A stretch of DNA of 42,254 bases from Clostridium prolinivorans (GCF_004011155.1 NZ_RJWG01000015.1:1-42254), one strand, 5' to 3'; counted from the first letter of the stretch, positions 15,006 to 24,613 are shown. Notes: generated by a model not told the origin, from the sequence alone. Numbers and translations: made by a program.

Positions 15006-15107
15006 CTATTTATAAGCACATTTAAAATATTTTTTAATACCAATATGTACTAATTGATTTTCATTAAAATAAATTTTTAATGGGATGTCATAAATAAAAT
15101 TGTTCAT
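15006..15107 (-). pseudogene. N-terminal stub of an iron-containing alcohol dehydrogenase
   Basis: On the minus strand, behind a good GGAGG site, the frame reads MNNFIYDIPLKIYFNENQLV and stops after 33 residues. This opening (NFxYxxPxKIxFGxxQ) is characteristic of clostridial NADPH-dependent butanol/Fe-alcohol dehydrogenases of about 390 residues; cofactor and iron sites are absent. It is therefore a start fragment left after a deletion, divergent from the LysR stub at 15285. Recognition rests on the short N-terminal motif. Confidence 0.55.
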
Positions 15108-15284
15108 TTTTTATCCTCCATTATTTAATATTTTTCATATTTCATAGTTTAGGGTTGATATCTCTTATATATAAAATATATATATATTATGCTGTAAAAA
15201 AATAAAATTACAAATGCTTATATTGTATCATACTCTATGCTTTTTGTTTATAGATTATCTTGATATAATAAAAATAATGGAGGC

Positions 15285-15467
15285 GTTACTATATATATTT
15301 ATATTTTGAAATATTTTCTTGAAGCTGCACATGAAGAAAGCATAACAAAAGCAGCTAAAGTTTTGCATACTACTCAGCTGAATTTTTCAAGGCAGCTTAT
15401 AGAACTTTACTCATTTGATAAAGTGATTTGTAGTAGATTGAGAAATTCTGCAATCTACCACAGTTAG
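15285..15467 (+). pseudogene. N-terminal stub of a LysR family regulator
   Basis: The frame encodes ILKYFLEAAHEESITKAAKV and continues LHTTQLNFSRQLIEL, the LysR helix-turn-helix, then degenerates and stops at 15465-15467 with no effector domain. No ATG lies in frame; a TAATGGAGGCG site is at about 15275-15285, so the original start codon seems to be lost or mutated. It faces away from the Fe-alcohol dehydrogenase stub, the usual arrangement of a LysR regulator and its target. Confidence 0.65.
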
Positions 15468-15491
15468 TTAAAATGTAAGGAGGAATTTAGA

Positions 15492-16191
15492 ATGAAATTA
15501 ACAGTAACAGAATTAGCAAAGATGATTGATCAAACTTTATTAAAGCCGTATATATCAAACGATGATTTAAGAAAACATTGCAAGCAGGCAGCAGAATATA
15601 ATTTTAAAACAGTAGCAATCAACAATGCAACGGTCCCATTTTGCAAAAAAATTTTAGAGGGAACTGGAATACTTTGTGATGCTGCAGTCAGTTTCCCTCT
15701 AGGGCAGTGCACTATAGAAACAAAAATATTTGAGACTAAGGATGTAATTGATAAAGGTGCTGATGAAGTAGATTATGTGATAAATATTGTTGAAGTAAAA
15801 AATAAAAATTGGACATATATTGAAGAAGAGATGAGTAAAATCGTAGAAGTATGTAGCGAAAGAGGTGTAGTTTCCAAAGTTATTTTTGAAAATTGTTATT
15901 TAACTGAAGAAGAAAAAAGAAAACTTTGTGAGATTGCTTTAAAAGTAAAACCTACATTTATTAAAACATCAACAGGATTTGGAACTGGTGGTGCAACCAT
16001 AGAGGATGTAAAATTAATGAAAGAATGTGTTGGAGATACAATTAAAATTAAAGCAGCAGGTGGAATCAGAACAATAGAAGATGCTTTGGCAATGATAGAT
16101 GATAGATGCTGGCGCAAGTAGAATTGGAACAAGTCAAGGAGTTCAGATTATTGAACAATATAAAGAAAAATTGAAGAACAATAGTATTTAA
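15492..16191 (+). pseudogene. deoC: deoxyribose-phosphate aldolase, frameshifted
   Basis: DeoC cleaves 2-deoxyribose-5-phosphate to glyceraldehyde-3-phosphate and acetaldehyde. The first 200 residues are normal: DQTLLKP, Asp94 of DEVDYVIN, the Schiff-base Lys158 in FIKTSTGFGTGG and Lys187 in KIKAAGGIRT. At 16092-16105 the heptamer ATGATAG is present twice in tandem; this shifts the frame, and translation ends at 16121 after MIDDRCWRK. Deleting one copy restores AMIDAGASRIGTSQGVQII to a stop at 16189-16191. The lost GASRIGTS segment helps bind the phosphate, so the truncated form is probably impaired. The start follows AAGGAGG. Confidence 0.8.
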
Positions 16192-16294
16192 TGTTATATT
16201 TTAAATAAATAAGAAGTGGAATTAATATTTTTAATGAACTAAAGTACAGTAATGTAAAGTATGGATTTTATTAACAAGATAGGGTGTGTGTAGA

Positions 16295-16852
16295 ATGAAT
16301 CATTTAGGCACAAAGGAGTTAGAAACTAATAGACTGAAATTACGTAGGTTTGAATTGTCTGATGCAGAAGCAATATTTAAAAACTGGACCAGTGATTCTG
16401 AAGTAACGAAATATTTAACGTGGCCTTCACATAAAGATGTAAGTGTATCAGAATCTATATTAAAGGAATGGGTTGCACAATATGAGCATGATACCTTCTA
16501 TCAATGGGCGATTGTATTAAAATCAAATGGAAATGAACCAATTGGAAGTATAAGTGTTGTTAAGATAGATGAACGTATCAATATGGTTCATATTGGTTAT
16601 TGCATTGGCGAAAAATGGTGGAATCAAGGAATAACTTCGGAAGCACTTGCTGCTTTAATTCGTTTCTTTTTTAAAGAAGTTAAAGTAAATCGCATTGAAT
16701 CTAGGCATGATACAAGAAATCCTAATTCAGGAAAGGTCATGAAAAAATGTGGATTAATTTATGAAGGGACTATAAAACAAGGAGATTGGAATAACCAAGG
16801 TATCTGTGATTATTCAATGTATGGGCTTGTTGCAGAAGATTACAAAGAATAA
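16295..16852 (+). CDS. GNAT family N-acetyltransferase, RimJ/RimL type
   Basis: A 185-residue acetyltransferase using acetyl-CoA. It begins with the RimL-like ELETNRLKLRRFELSDAEAI, continues with beta strands at WAIVLKSNGNEPIGSISVV, and carries the acetyl-CoA loop at GYCIGEKWWNQGITSEAL; SRHDTRNPNSGKVMKKCGL is the conserved C-terminal motif. The substrate may be a ribosomal protein N-terminus or a small amine; not determined. The start ATG at 16295 has a weak site (AGGGTG). It converges on the MFS gene across a shared terminator. Confidence 0.85.
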   Translation: MNHLGTKELETNRLKLRRFELSDAEAIFKNWTSDSEVTKYLTWPSHKDVSVSESILKEWVAQYEHDTFYQWAIVLKSNGNEPIGSISVVKIDERINMVHIGYCIGEKWWNQGITSEALAALIRFFFKEVKVNRIESRHDTRNPNSGKVMKKCGLIYEGTIKQGDWNNQGICDYSMYGLVAEDYKE

Positions 16853-16925
16853 TAATGCAAAAGGATTAATAATATATCTAAATATATATCCTTATTGGAT
16901 AAATTTATTATAAATTAGGCTTGTC

Positions 16926-16954
16926 AACAGGGAACTTTAAAACCCTGTTTTTTC
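16926..16954. terminator. terminator between converging GNAT and MFS genes
   Basis: AACAGGG (16926-16932) pairs with CCCTGTT (16943-16949) with a 10-nt loop and is followed by TTTTT on the plus strand; the A-rich loop side gives weaker termination on the minus strand. Confidence 0.7.
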
Positions 16955-16973
16955 TTGCCTAGTTATTCATATT

Positions 16974-18410
16974 TTAAGAATTTTTGTTGTGTTCTCTGTC
17001 TTTTGAACCATATAATCTATAAGCAGTTAAAATAGCTCCACATGCACAAATTATTGCTGCAGATGCATAAACCCACTTCATTCCATACATAAAAACATCT
17101 TCTCGCCCGTTTATAAAGCTGGAAACATGATATCCCATTTTTCTACTCATCATACTATATAAAAGAGTTGTTGAAAGAGATACTCCTACTGTCATACCAA
17201 GGTTTCTTACTAATCCATTTATGCTTCCTGCTATACCAAGCTTATTTTTAGGTACTGTCGACATTACTAATGAATTGTTTGGAGATTGAAACATTCCATT
17301 GCCTAAAGTAGTTACTCCAATAAATACTACTAGCAATACAATGCTTGAATATTGATTTAATGTAACCATTAAAGATAATCCTATACTTGTTAAAGAAAGG
17401 CCAAAAAAGGTTAATATTTCTGATCCTATTTTATCTGATAGATATCCACTCAATGGTGCTACTATAGCAAGTATTACTGGTGAAAACATCATTACCAATC
17501 CAGTATATGATGGTGAAAGTTTAATTACATCCTGTAGATAAAAAGGTAATATTATATTTGATGTGCTTATAGCTATAAAAGATAAAAATGCACAAAATAC
17601 GCTTAAAGAAAATAATTTATTTTGGAAAAGTTCCAAATGCAATAATGGTTCTTTAATATTTTTTTCTAAGATAATAAATAGTATAAAAGTTATAATTGAT
17701 AAAATGAAACCTAAAATAATTAATATGTTATTATAGCCTACTTCTTGTCCTTGAACAATAGAGCCAAATAATGAAATAACTGAAAGAGCAAACAATATTG
17801 CTCCCTTTATATCTAAGGATTCATTTGAATTTTTTGAAGATTTAGGTAAATTTTTTATTGCTAGAATGAAAGCTAATATTCCTATTGGAACATTAATTAA
17901 AAATATATACTCCCAGCTGAATTTATCAGCTATAAATCCTCCTAATGATGGCCCAACCATAGCTCCTAAAGCTACAAAAGTTCCATTTAATCCTAAAGCT
18001 CTTCCTCTTTCATTCGCAGGGAATACATGGGTAATTATTCCTTGATTTGTTGCCATTGTTGCTGCAGCTCCAATTGCTTGAATAACTCTAGATATTGCAA
18101 GCATTATTAAAGAATGAGATAATCCACAAAGCATAGATCCTAAGGTAAATACAACTATACCAAATTTAAATATACGTGTTTTTCCTTTTATATCTCCTAA
18201 TCTTCCAAAAACTAATATTGTTCCTACAATAGTTATTAAATAGCTGGTTACTACCCATCCTATCTGAGCCATGCTTACAGACAAATCTTTAGACATTACA
18301 GGCAAAGCAACATTTACTATGTTACTGTCTAAAACTGACATGAAAGTCAAAAGCATAACTGTGGCTAGAATTGTCCACCTATTTTTATATGTGTCTTTTT
18401 TCTTCTGCAT
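16974..18410 (-). CDS. DHA2-type MFS drug efflux transporter
   Basis: A 478-residue major facilitator with about 14 membrane segments, as in EmrB/QacA-type proton antiporters. Recognised motifs: LDSNIVNVALP in helix 1 (motif D1), GRLGDIKGKTR between helices 2 and 3 (motif A), and GLNGTFVALGAMVGPSLGG in helix 5 (motif C). It likely exports hydrophobic or cationic drugs; the substrate is unknown and no MFP partner is adjacent. The start at 18410 follows AAGGAG. It is divergent from the MATE gene at 18583, leaving a 172-nt shared promoter region. Confidence 0.85.
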   Translation of the reverse strand: MQKKKDTYKNRWTILATVMLLTFMSVLDSNIVNVALPVMSKDLSVSMAQIGWVVTSYLITIVGTILVFGRLGDIKGKTRIFKFGIVVFTLGSMLCGLSHSLIMLAISRVIQAIGAAATMATNQGIITHVFPANERGRALGLNGTFVALGAMVGPSLGGFIADKFSWEYIFLINVPIGILAFILAIKNLPKSSKNSNESLDIKGAILFALSVISLFGSIVQGQEVGYNNILIILGFILSIITFILFIILEKNIKEPLLHLELFQNKLFSLSVFCAFLSFIAISTSNIILPFYLQDVIKLSPSYTGLVMMFSPVILAIVAPLSGYLSDKIGSEILTFFGLSLTSIGLSLMVTLNQYSSIVLLVVFIGVTTLGNGMFQSPNNSLVMSTVPKNKLGIAGSINGLVRNLGMTVGVSLSTTLLYSMMSRKMGYHVSSFINGREDVFMYGMKWVYASAAIICACGAILTAYRLYGSKDREHNKNS

Positions 18411-18582
18411 ATCTACGTCTCCTTATTTTTTGTAATAAAATTATTATAAATTATATGATAAAATTTTTCAATTGATTTTTATTTAACCAAATAATTATAA
18501 ATTTGACAAGCTATTGTATTTAATATAAACTAAACTTGGGTTATATTTAAACCGTTTAATTTTATAAATAAGGAGGGGTTAT

Positions 18583-19971
18583 ATGGCAAAATTTAAAGAA
18601 ATGTTTGCGCCCAGAGATATGACAGAAGGAAAACCTTGGAAACGAATTGTTGAATTTGCTATACCAATGCTTATTGGAAATATAGCACAACAATTTTATA
18701 ATACTGCTGACTCTATTATTGTAGGAAAATACGTGGGTGATAACGCACTTGCTGCTGTTGGAAGTGCATCTCCTATATTAAATCTTTTACTTGTACTATT
18801 TGTTGGAATATCTACAGGTGCAGGTATTATGGTAGCTCAATATTTTGGAGCTAAGGATAGAAAAAAGCTTTCTCATACCATTGGAATATGTATATCTCTT
18901 ACTGCTATTGCATCAATTATTATCATGATTATAGGTCCTATTGTTACGAGACCTCTTCTTTCATTTCTAAATACACCAAGTACCATTATTAATTGGTGTG
19001 CAGATTATCTTATCATTTATTTTATTGGTATTGCAGGATTTGCTTATTACAATATTTTATCTGGTGTTTTGCGAGGGCTTGGAGACTCTATATCAGCACT
19101 TGTATTTTTACTTATATCCACAGTATTAAATGTAGGACTTGATATTTGGTTCGTTGCAGGTTTTAACATGGGAGTTGCTGGTGTCGCACTTGCAACTGTT
19201 ATAGCACAAGGAGTATCTGCAGTTCTTTGTATTATTAAATTAGTAAAAATGAGTAATACATTTGATTTAAGCTTAAAGATGTTAAAATTAGATAAAAAAT
19301 ATACTATTAGACTTATAAAACTTGGACTTCCATCAGGACTTACACAGGCTATATTTTCTCTTGCAATGATTGTTGTACAATCTCTTACCAATAGTTTTGG
19401 AGAGATGGTTATAGCAGCCAGTGTAATTGTTATGCGTGTAGATGGATTTGCTATGATGCCAAACTTTACTTTTGGATCAGCAATGACTACTTATGCAGGA
19501 CAAAATATAGGAGCAAAAAAAATAGACAGAGTATATAAGGGAACTAAGGATGGTACTATAATAGCTGTTGGAGTTTCTACATTCATAACAATTTTAATTT
19601 TAATTTTCGGGAAATATCTTATGCGTGTTTTTACTGATACAGCGGAATTAGTTGATTTAAGTATGCATATGATGCGAATTCTTGCACTAGGATATATTGC
19701 AGTTGCTGTAACACAGAGTTTATCTGGAGTTATGCGTGGTGCAGGCGATACAATGACACCTATGTGGATTTCACTTATTACTACAGTAGTTCTTCGTGTA
19801 CCTACAGCTTATGGTATAGCTTATCTAACAAGAAGTGAATCTTATCCTACTGGAAGACCAGAGTCTACATTTATTTCACTTTTAGTTTCTTGGATATTGG
19901 GAGCAGTCATAACTACAATTTTTTATAAAAAAGGCGCTTGGAGAAAGAAAGGTTTTGCTGGAAAAGAATAA
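18583..19971 (+). CDS. MATE family multidrug efflux transporter
   Basis: A 462-residue cation-coupled antiporter with 12 membrane segments in two similar halves. The N-terminal half has PWKRIVEFAIPMLIGNIAQQFYNTADSI and GKYVGDNALAAVG; the second begins with the similar KLGLPSGLTQAIFSLAMIV and later GAGDTMTPMW. The sequence is of the NorM/DinF-like branch common in clostridia. It starts with ATGGCAAAATTT behind AGGAGGGG. Paired divergently with an MFS pump, it suggests a local efflux island; no dedicated regulator is next to either. Confidence 0.85.
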   Translation: MAKFKEMFAPRDMTEGKPWKRIVEFAIPMLIGNIAQQFYNTADSIIVGKYVGDNALAAVGSASPILNLLLVLFVGISTGAGIMVAQYFGAKDRKKLSHTIGICISLTAIASIIIMIIGPIVTRPLLSFLNTPSTIINWCADYLIIYFIGIAGFAYYNILSGVLRGLGDSISALVFLLISTVLNVGLDIWFVAGFNMGVAGVALATVIAQGVSAVLCIIKLVKMSNTFDLSLKMLKLDKKYTIRLIKLGLPSGLTQAIFSLAMIVVQSLTNSFGEMVIAASVIVMRVDGFAMMPNFTFGSAMTTYAGQNIGAKKIDRVYKGTKDGTIIAVGVSTFITILILIFGKYLMRVFTDTAELVDLSMHMMRILALGYIAVAVTQSLSGVMRGAGDTMTPMWISLITTVVLRVPTAYGIAYLTRSESYPTGRPESTFISLLVSWILGAVITTIFYKKGAWRKKGFAGKE

Positions 19972-20104
19972 AAATATAATAGAAATCCAGGAGAAATGGA
20001 AGTTTGGATAAGAGTTAAGTAATAAAAGATATTCAAAATTTTTAAATATAAGCGTTAGAAAATTTCACATTAATTTTTTAACTTAAAAATAAGCTTTTGA
20101 TAAA

Positions 20105-20145
20105 TAAGTCCAGTATCAGATATCTTTTGTCTGACACTGGACTTA
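20105..20145. terminator. strong bidirectional terminator
   Basis: TAAGTCCAGTATCAGA (20105-20120) pairs with TCTGACACTGGACTTA (20130-20145), 16 positions with one mismatch, around a 9-nt loop. It separates the MATE gene (plus) from the flavin reductase-like gene (minus) and is T-rich on the plus side (TTGAATTTGTTTTATT). Confidence 0.75.
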
Positions 20146-20193
20146 TTGAATTTGTTTTATTAATGATTATATGTACTATTAATTGTGTTAAAA

Positions 20194-20700
20194 TTAATTT
20201 TCATTTATTAGTACTTTGATAATTTCGCCAACGAAACATTCATGGTAATCTTTTTCTGGATACCAATGTTTATCTATGTTTTTATCAATAAACCCATTTG
20301 GGTCAAGTTTTTGTTTAAATAATTTGTGGCAAATTAGTACTAGTTTTGCTTCTGAAAAATATGGAGCTTGGGCATCAAAAATAGGTGTAAGACCTGTTTC
20401 TTTTTCTTTATTTACGTCACGTCCAGAATGAGCACCACAGTAAGATAATGCAGATTTATATTTTTGATCAAAGAAATTTAGAGCGTAGTAATCCTTGTTT
20501 TCAACAAATTCTAATGTATATCTTTGAGGACGTATAACAATTGTAGAAACATTTTTATTCCACATCACTCCAAATCCGCCCCAGCTTGCTGTCATCATAT
20601 TATATTTTTGCTTATCACCTGCAGAAATTAACATCCATTCTTTTCCTATTTCAGTAAATGGATTAATTTTCAATTGTGTTAAATCAATCTCTTTTAGCAT
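20194..20700 (-). CDS. flavin reductase-like FMN-binding protein
   Basis: A 168-residue split-barrel flavoprotein. Typical features are the opening NPFTEIGKEWMLISAGD, then KYNMMTASWGGFGVMWNK, where the Thr-Ala-Ser-Trp stretch contacts FMN, and RPQRYTLEFVENKDYYALNFF. Members reduce FMN or serve as small flavoenzymes (flavoredoxin-like). The C-terminal DKHWYPEKDYHECFVGEI is conserved in the clostridial branch. It is a single gene with a GGAGG site before the ATG and a strong terminator behind it. Confidence 0.8.
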   Translation of the reverse strand: MLKEIDLTQLKINPFTEIGKEWMLISAGDKQKYNMMTASWGGFGVMWNKNVSTIVIRPQRYTLEFVENKDYYALNFFDQKYKSALSYCGAHSGRDVNKEKETGLTPIFDAQAPYFSEAKLVLICHKLFKQKLDPNGFIDKNIDKHWYPEKDYHECFVGEIIKVLINEN

Positions 20701-20792
20701 TATAAAACCTCCTATCTAATTACTTTTAATATTTATATATTTATTCTTATCAAGAAAAGTGCCTTATATTTAAATTGTTTAAAATATTTTTA

Positions 20793-21536
20793 TTATTTTG
20801 TATTCTTAGAAGGAGCTGTATATTTTCTAACTACAAGTATATCTACTCTTCTATTTTTAGCCCTTCCAGCTTCAGTTGAATTATCATATTTAGGATTATA
20901 TTGCCCATATGCTTGAATAGAAAATTTATCAGGAGGTATATGACCAAAATCTACCATAAAATTCATAACATTTAATGCACGCATGTAGCTTAAATCCCAA
21001 TTTGAATGAAATTTGCTATTTTTAATTGGTACATTATCAGTATGTCCAATAACTCTTATTTCATTGTCTAAACTTTTAAGCATAGCTGATATTTGAAGAA
21101 GTGTAGGATTAAATTGCTCTAATATATCAGCTTCTCCAGAATTAAAAATAACGCTGTCTTGTATATTTATACTTAAACCTTCACCGTTAAGGGTAACTGA
21201 TATTTTATCTTCATATCCGCTTTTCTTTAATTCGCTTTCTAAAGTATTTTTGATACCAGCCATTTTATCTTCTTCAACTAAGCTATTCATTTCACTTGCA
21301 GAAATAGAATCTGGTATATTAATAACACTTCCGTTATCACCTTGCAAAATACCAGAACCACCATCGAAAATAATATTAAATTGCTTACTTATATTTTTAA
21401 ACTTTTCGCTGTCTACCTTACTCATAGCGAACATAACAATAAAAAGTGCTAATAAAAGTGTTAACATATCAGAATAAGGAAGCAGCCAGTTTTCGTCTAT
21501 GTGTTCTTCATCATGTTGTCCTTTTCTTCCTTTCAT
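20793..21536 (-). CDS. motB: flagellar stator protein MotB
   Basis: A 247-residue stator subunit that anchors the proton channel to peptidoglycan. The N-terminal motif ENWLLPYSDMLTLLLALFIV contains the essential proton-carrying Asp23 at the start of the single membrane helix (about 24-42). Residues 43-115 are the linker and plug region, and residues about 118-240 are the OmpA-like peptidoglycan-binding domain (VIGHTDNVPI, SYMRALNVMNFMV, AKNRRVDILV). It starts 12 nt after motA, in one operon. Alignment would be needed to say whether the stator is proton- or sodium-driven. Confidence 0.9.
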   Translation of the reverse strand: MKGRKGQHDEEHIDENWLLPYSDMLTLLLALFIVMFAMSKVDSEKFKNISKQFNIIFDGGSGILQGDNGSVINIPDSISASEMNSLVEEDKMAGIKNTLESELKKSGYEDKISVTLNGEGLSINIQDSVIFNSGEADILEQFNPTLLQISAMLKSLDNEIRVIGHTDNVPIKNSKFHSNWDLSYMRALNVMNFMVDFGHIPPDKFSIQAYGQYNPKYDNSTEAGRAKNRRVDILVVRKYTAPSKNTK

Positions 21537-21548
21537 TGTTAATCTCCT

Positions 21549-22340
21549 TTACTTTTTATTATTAGTATCTGTTTCTTCAAATTTAAGTCTGTCCTTAGGA
21601 CTTAACATACTTAAAAGTTTTGCTTGTATAGATTTTGGGTTTTTCCCTTCTTGAATTGCCAAAATACCTTCTAGAATTAATTCCATAATAGCCACTTCTT
21701 CAAGTGACTTTCTTTTTAATCTAGATGAAAATGGATGCCAAACAATGTATCCAAAGAAAATACCATATAAAGTTGCAATAAAGGCAGAAGCTATTGATTC
21801 ACCAAGCTTTTCAGTATCACTTAAATTTCCTAAAGCACCTATAAGACCTATAGCTGCACCCATAACTCCAAGTGTAGGGGAAGCTCCACCTGCTGTTGAA
21901 AAAATAGAAGCTCCAGTTTTATGCCTCTCTTGCATTGCTTCAATTTCATCAGTTAGAACTTGTCTAATATATTCTGGATCATTACCATCTACTATCATTT
22001 CCAATCCTTTTTTCATGAATTTATTGTCTAACTTTTGAGCTCGTTCTTCCAAAGATAGTAATCCATTTTTTCGAGTAGATTGTGCAATATCAACAATTTC
22101 ATTAATTAATGTTACAGGATCTTCTTTGTTTTTGTCTTTAAACAAAATTCCAAATAATTTTGGAATTTTAAGAAATTCACTTTTAGGAAAAGAATTCATT
22201 ACTGCAGCCATTGTACCTACAAGGATTACTACTACAGCTTCACCATTAATTAGTATAGCTGCACCTACACCCTTTATAAGTAACCCTGTAATAACAGCAA
22301 CTAATCCTAGAATAATACCTATTACCAAGAATATATCCAT
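21549..22340 (-). CDS. motA: flagellar stator protein MotA
   Basis: A 263-residue stator subunit with four membrane helices (about 4-22, 28-48, 150-172, 183-203). The cytoplasmic loop carries the charged torque-generating residues in STRKNGLLSLEE, and the conserved proline is in GASPTLGVMGAAIGLIGAL. The tail contains the usual EGILAIQEGKNP segment. The start at 22340 follows AGAGGTGAG; the upstream in-frame extension to 22427 has no site. It pairs with motB downstream; no other flagellar genes are in the window. Confidence 0.9.
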   Translation of the reverse strand: MDIFLVIGIILGLVAVITGLLIKGVGAAILINGEAVVVILVGTMAAVMNSFPKSEFLKIPKLFGILFKDKNKEDPVTLINEIVDIAQSTRKNGLLSLEERAQKLDNKFMKKGLEMIVDGNDPEYIRQVLTDEIEAMQERHKTGASIFSTAGGASPTLGVMGAAIGLIGALGNLSDTEKLGESIASAFIATLYGIFFGYIVWHPFSSRLKRKSLEEVAIMELILEGILAIQEGKNPKSIQAKLLSMLSPKDRLKFEETDTNNKK

Positions 22341-22679
22341 GTTCTCACCTCTTTGTAATATTATGTAGATTTTGCCTTTTATTAAATTATATAAATATGT
22401 AATTTTTAGTATAATTAATATTATCATAATAATTATTTAATTAAAACTACAATTATATATCTTTATTTCTAAAATATATAATATATTTCATTATTTTTAC
22501 TATAATTTTGCTCTAATACAATTTTATAAAATAATTTTTTCATAAATTTTAATTTTAGTTAACATAAAATGCAAATAAATAGCATTTAATTATATAAATG
22601 CTAAAATTATGAATTATAGAAAATAGTTCATAAATATGATAGAATGAATCATTAATAACAAATTAATAGGGGGAATTGT
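22341..22679. other. divergent AT-rich promoter region between motA and the AIM24 gene
   Basis: About 340 nt, extremely AT-rich, between the minus-strand motA and plus-strand AIM24 genes. Promoters for both must lie here, but the composition makes individual boxes uncertain. The sequence GGGGGAATTGT directly before 22680 is the AIM24 ribosome binding site. No hairpin or conserved RNA was noticed. Confidence 0.3.
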
Positions 22680-23513
22680 ATGAAGGCAAATATTAACTTT
22701 CAAAACAATTTTAAAAAAATATCAGAAATGGAAGGGGAAAATGTCAGTTTTGAAATATTAGAATATGAAGCTTTAAATGGAAGTAAAGATGTGGAAAGTG
22801 CTGTAATGCTTTCTTTTATGAATGATGCAAACATAAAATTAAAGCAAGCTAAAATTACCTTAAAAGGAGGAAGTGTAAAATTAGAAGCAGGGGCTTTAAG
22901 TTTTTTAAAGGGAAACATTGATATAGATAGCAATATGGGGGGAATTTTAGGACTTGGGAAAAAGTTTTTAGCTAGCAAGGTAAGTGGAGAAACAGTTTTT
23001 AAGCCTAGATATAAAGGAAATGGAGAAATATTTTTAGAACCAAGTTTTGGTCATTATGCTTTAATATTTTTAGAAAATGAAGAGATAGTAGTAGATGATG
23101 GATTGTTTTATGCTTGTGAAGATTCTGTAGAAGTTGGTGCTTATATGCAAAAAAATTTATCTGCAGCTTTTGGAAATGAAGGATTATTTCAAACAAAGCT
23201 TACAGGGAAAGGTATTGTTCTTTTAGAGATTCCAGTTCCTGAAAGTGAAATTATTAAATATACATTAAATAATGAAACATTAAAAGTAGATGGAAACTTT
23301 GCTTTGTTAAGAAGTAAGGGTGTTGATTTTACGGTTGAAAAATCATCTAAGTCTTTATTGTCTTCAGCAACAAGCGGAGAAGGTTTCTTGAATGTGTTTA
23401 GAGGCAGTGGAGAAGTTTGGGTTGCTCCAACACAGTATGTATATAACAAGTTAAAATTTTCAGGATTATCAAGAATGACCAATCCCGGTGGAAGTTCTAA
23501 TACTAAGGTTTAA
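22680..23513 (+). CDS. AIM24 family protein
   Basis: A 277-residue beta-rich protein of the AIM24/TIGR00266 family, soluble and without signal peptide. Typical glycine-rich blocks occur in KQAKITLKGGSVKLEAGALS, SKVSGETVFKPRYKGNGEIFLEP and the C-terminal ATSGEGFLNVFRGSGEVWVAP. The mitochondrial name-giver influences inner-membrane organisation; bacterial function is unknown, with proposals of membrane association or stress roles. It stands alone, with strong signals on both sides (GGGGGA ribosome site and terminator). Confidence 0.85.
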   Translation: MKANINFQNNFKKISEMEGENVSFEILEYEALNGSKDVESAVMLSFMNDANIKLKQAKITLKGGSVKLEAGALSFLKGNIDIDSNMGGILGLGKKFLASKVSGETVFKPRYKGNGEIFLEPSFGHYALIFLENEEIVVDDGLFYACEDSVEVGAYMQKNLSAAFGNEGLFQTKLTGKGIVLLEIPVPESEIIKYTLNNETLKVDGNFALLRSKGVDFTVEKSSKSLLSSATSGEGFLNVFRGSGEVWVAPTQYVYNKLKFSGLSRMTNPGGSSNTKV

Positions 23514-23542
23514 ATTATTTAATTTTATATAATTTATAAATA

Positions 23543-23612
23543 AAAAGCACTCTTTCTTGATAAAAATTTGGATATATAAAAGTCCTAATATTTCAAGAAG
23601 AAGTGTTTTTTT
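23543..23612 (+). terminator. rho-independent terminator after AIM24
   Basis: AAAAGCACTCTTTCTTGA (from about 23543 to 23560) pairs with TCAAGAAGAAGTGTTTT (from 23593) over a 32-nt loop and is followed by a T-run at about 23605-23612. Confidence 0.65.
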
Positions 23613-23693
23613 ATGTTGAATATTTATAAAAAATTTATTATGGTGATTATTTAATTTGAAAATAGAAATATAAAGTTCAAGAGGAATATTATT

Positions 23694-24389
23694 ATGCATA
23701 AAATAATTGTTTCAGACATTGAAATTGATGTGATAAAAAAGAATATTAAAAATTTATACCTATCAGTACATCCACAGGATGGGAAAGTAAAAATTTCAGC
23801 TCCCAAAAAGATTAGTGATGATGCTATTAGAACTTTTGCAATTTCTAAGTTACCTTGGATAAATAAACAACTTTCTAAATTGGAGAAACAAGAAAAACAA
23901 TTTAAAATGGAATTTATATCAGGAGAAAATCATTATTATCAAGGAAGAAAATATTTATTAAATGTTATACATACTAATAAAAAGCAGAAAGTTGAAATAC
24001 GTAATCAAAAATATATTGATTTATATGTTCGCGAAAATGCTACTTTAGAGCAAAGAAAAAAAGTATTAATGGAATGGTATAGAAGACAACTTAAAGCTAA
24101 AATTCCAAATACAATAGAAAAATGGGAAAAGATTATAGGTGTAAAAGTTGATTCTTTTGGTATTAAACTAATGAAAACTAAATGGGGTACGTGTAATATT
24201 TATGATAAAAGAATATGGATTAATTTAGAGCTTGCAAAGAAAAGCGAAAGATGTTTAGAATATGTTGTAGTACATGAAATGGTTCATTTACTGGAAAGAT
24301 ATCACAATAAAATATTTTATATGTATATGGATAAATTTATACCTAATTGGAGAGAAATTAAAAAGGAACTTAATGACTTAATAAATTAA
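23694..24389 (+). CDS. YgjP-like (DUF45) metallopeptidase
   Basis: A 231-residue zinc metallopeptidase of the M48-like YgjP/DUF45 group. The N-terminal beta-rich half has KNLYLSVHPQDGKVKISAPK; the catalytic half carries KWGTCN (usually WGSC), then VVVHEMVHLLERYHNKIFY with His-Glu-x-x-His and a third His a few residues later. It is cytoplasmic and small; the role is unclear (proposed in protein quality control or associated with restriction systems). The start follows AGAGGAAT. It is likely monocistronic. Confidence 0.85.
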   Translation: MHKIIVSDIEIDVIKKNIKNLYLSVHPQDGKVKISAPKKISDDAIRTFAISKLPWINKQLSKLEKQEKQFKMEFISGENHYYQGRKYLLNVIHTNKKQKVEIRNQKYIDLYVRENATLEQRKKVLMEWYRRQLKAKIPNTIEKWEKIIGVKVDSFGIKLMKTKWGTCNIYDKRIWINLELAKKSERCLEYVVVHEMVHLLERYHNKIFYMYMDKFIPNWREIKKELNDLIN

Positions 24390-24613
24390 GAATAATGTAG
24401 TAAATAGTATTAAAGATAACGCTTTATATAATATATCAAATATTGATATTTTTAACTGATCTCTTTATTTTAAAGAATTTTTATGGGAAATATTACATAT
24501 ATGCTAATTCGGCGTATAATGAATATTATATTTGGGATTTTGATAACATAATTAATTGAAATACACTTGGATATACTTATAAGGTACAAGCAGATAATTG
24601 GATAATAATAATT

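Noticed and set aside
16974-19971. MFS and MATE genes as part of one regulated efflux operon
   Set aside because: They are divergent, with no regulator between them; they only share the intergenic promoter region.
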